Assembly: GCA_030623035.1 (NCBI GenBank)
Contig: JAUXFK010000152.1
Location: 1-7,363 of the forward strand
Source of the DNA: Deltaproteobacteria bacterium
GTDB lineage: Bacteria > Desulfobacterota > UBA8473
Direction of reading: 5' to 3'
DNA length: 7,363 bases
Shown here in pieces: positions 7,286 through 7,363 of this stretch; within the stretch, counting starts at the first letter, position 1; each line of letters opens with the position of its first letter. The notes under the pieces are model-generated. The model saw only the letters and a program-made list of their open reading frames with translations, was not told the DNA's origin and made no database searches. Made by a program: the position numbers and the translations under genes.

Positions 7286-7363
7286 GTCATTCCGGCCATA
7301 GAGCCGGAATCCAGGGAATAAGATTCTTGGGACTTCTGGATGCCGGATCGAGTCCGGCATGAC
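7286..7363. repeat. Interspersed imperfect inverted repeat made of two hairpins
   Basis: The left half has perfect 8-bp arms ATTCCGGC (7289-7296) and GCCGGAAT (7303-7310) around a 6-nt loop. The right half has perfect 8-bp arms ATGCCGGA (7340-7347) and TCCGGCAT (7353-7360) around a 5-nt loop. The halves also pair with each other: the ends GTCATTCCGG and CCGGCATGAC match at all but one position, and GCCGGAATCCAG pairs with CTGGATGCCGGA with two mismatches, leaving a loop at about 7315-7335. This resembles the widely dispersed 'GTCATTCC...GGAATGAC' intergenic repeats of many Proteobacteria and Desulfobacterota. It reaches the window edge, so its true right end is unknown. No transposase is present. 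Confidence 0.75.

Noticed and set aside
7160..7360. Minus-strand open frame of 66 codons beginning MPDSIRHPEVPRIL
   Set aside because: It starts inside the inverted repeat and reads through intergenic palindromes. Such peptides are typical translations of dispersed repeats; there is no ribosome site or protein-like pattern.

Overview
The window carries six complete bacterial genes in two convergent blocks and a repeat at the right edge. Base composition looks moderately AT-rich by eye. The gene set includes a glutamine-dependent GlmS, a CBS-domain ClC protein, GatC/GatA, a UPF0173 metal-dependent hydrolase and a HesA/MoeB/ThiF-type enzyme. Together with a hairpin-forming intergenic repeat of the 'GTCATTCCGG...CCGGCATGAC' type, this suggests an anaerobic or environmental bacterium of the Desulfobacterota/Nitrospirota kind. 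That assignment is an inference from gene style and cannot be settled from this sequence alone.

Plus strand (42-5548): glmS (glucosamine-6-phosphate synthase), a ClC-type chloride channel or Cl-/H+ antiporter with a C-terminal CBS pair, gatC and gatA. Gaps are 45, 73 and 16 nt, with no clear promoter or terminator between the genes, so they could be one transcript. GlmS supplies amino sugar for cell-envelope synthesis. GatC and GatA belong to the tRNA-dependent amidotransferase that makes Asn-tRNA and/or Gln-tRNA; the third subunit, GatB, is not encoded here. The ClC gene begins inside a perfect 13-bp tandem duplication that contains two ATG codons in different frames.

Minus strand (7163 down to 5564): a HesA/MoeB/ThiF-family adenylyltransferase is followed 28 nt downstream by a UPF0173 metallo-beta-lactamase-fold hydrolase. 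They look like a two-gene operon that converges on gatA with only 15 nt between stop codons. The adenylyltransferase keeps the ATP-binding residues but lacks the zinc-ligand and sulfur-carrying cysteines of MoeB/ThiF, and it has an N-terminal extension.

Right edge (7164-7363): about 200 nt without a convincing gene, holding a short palindrome and a 78-bp imperfect inverted repeat made of two hairpins. It looks like an interspersed repeat unit.

Most of the window is ordinary housekeeping. I do not see strong evidence for a previously undescribed system. The items most worth a second look are the cysteine-less E1-like enzyme, the duplicated start region of the ClC gene, the channel-like residue in the ClC protein, and the repeat.
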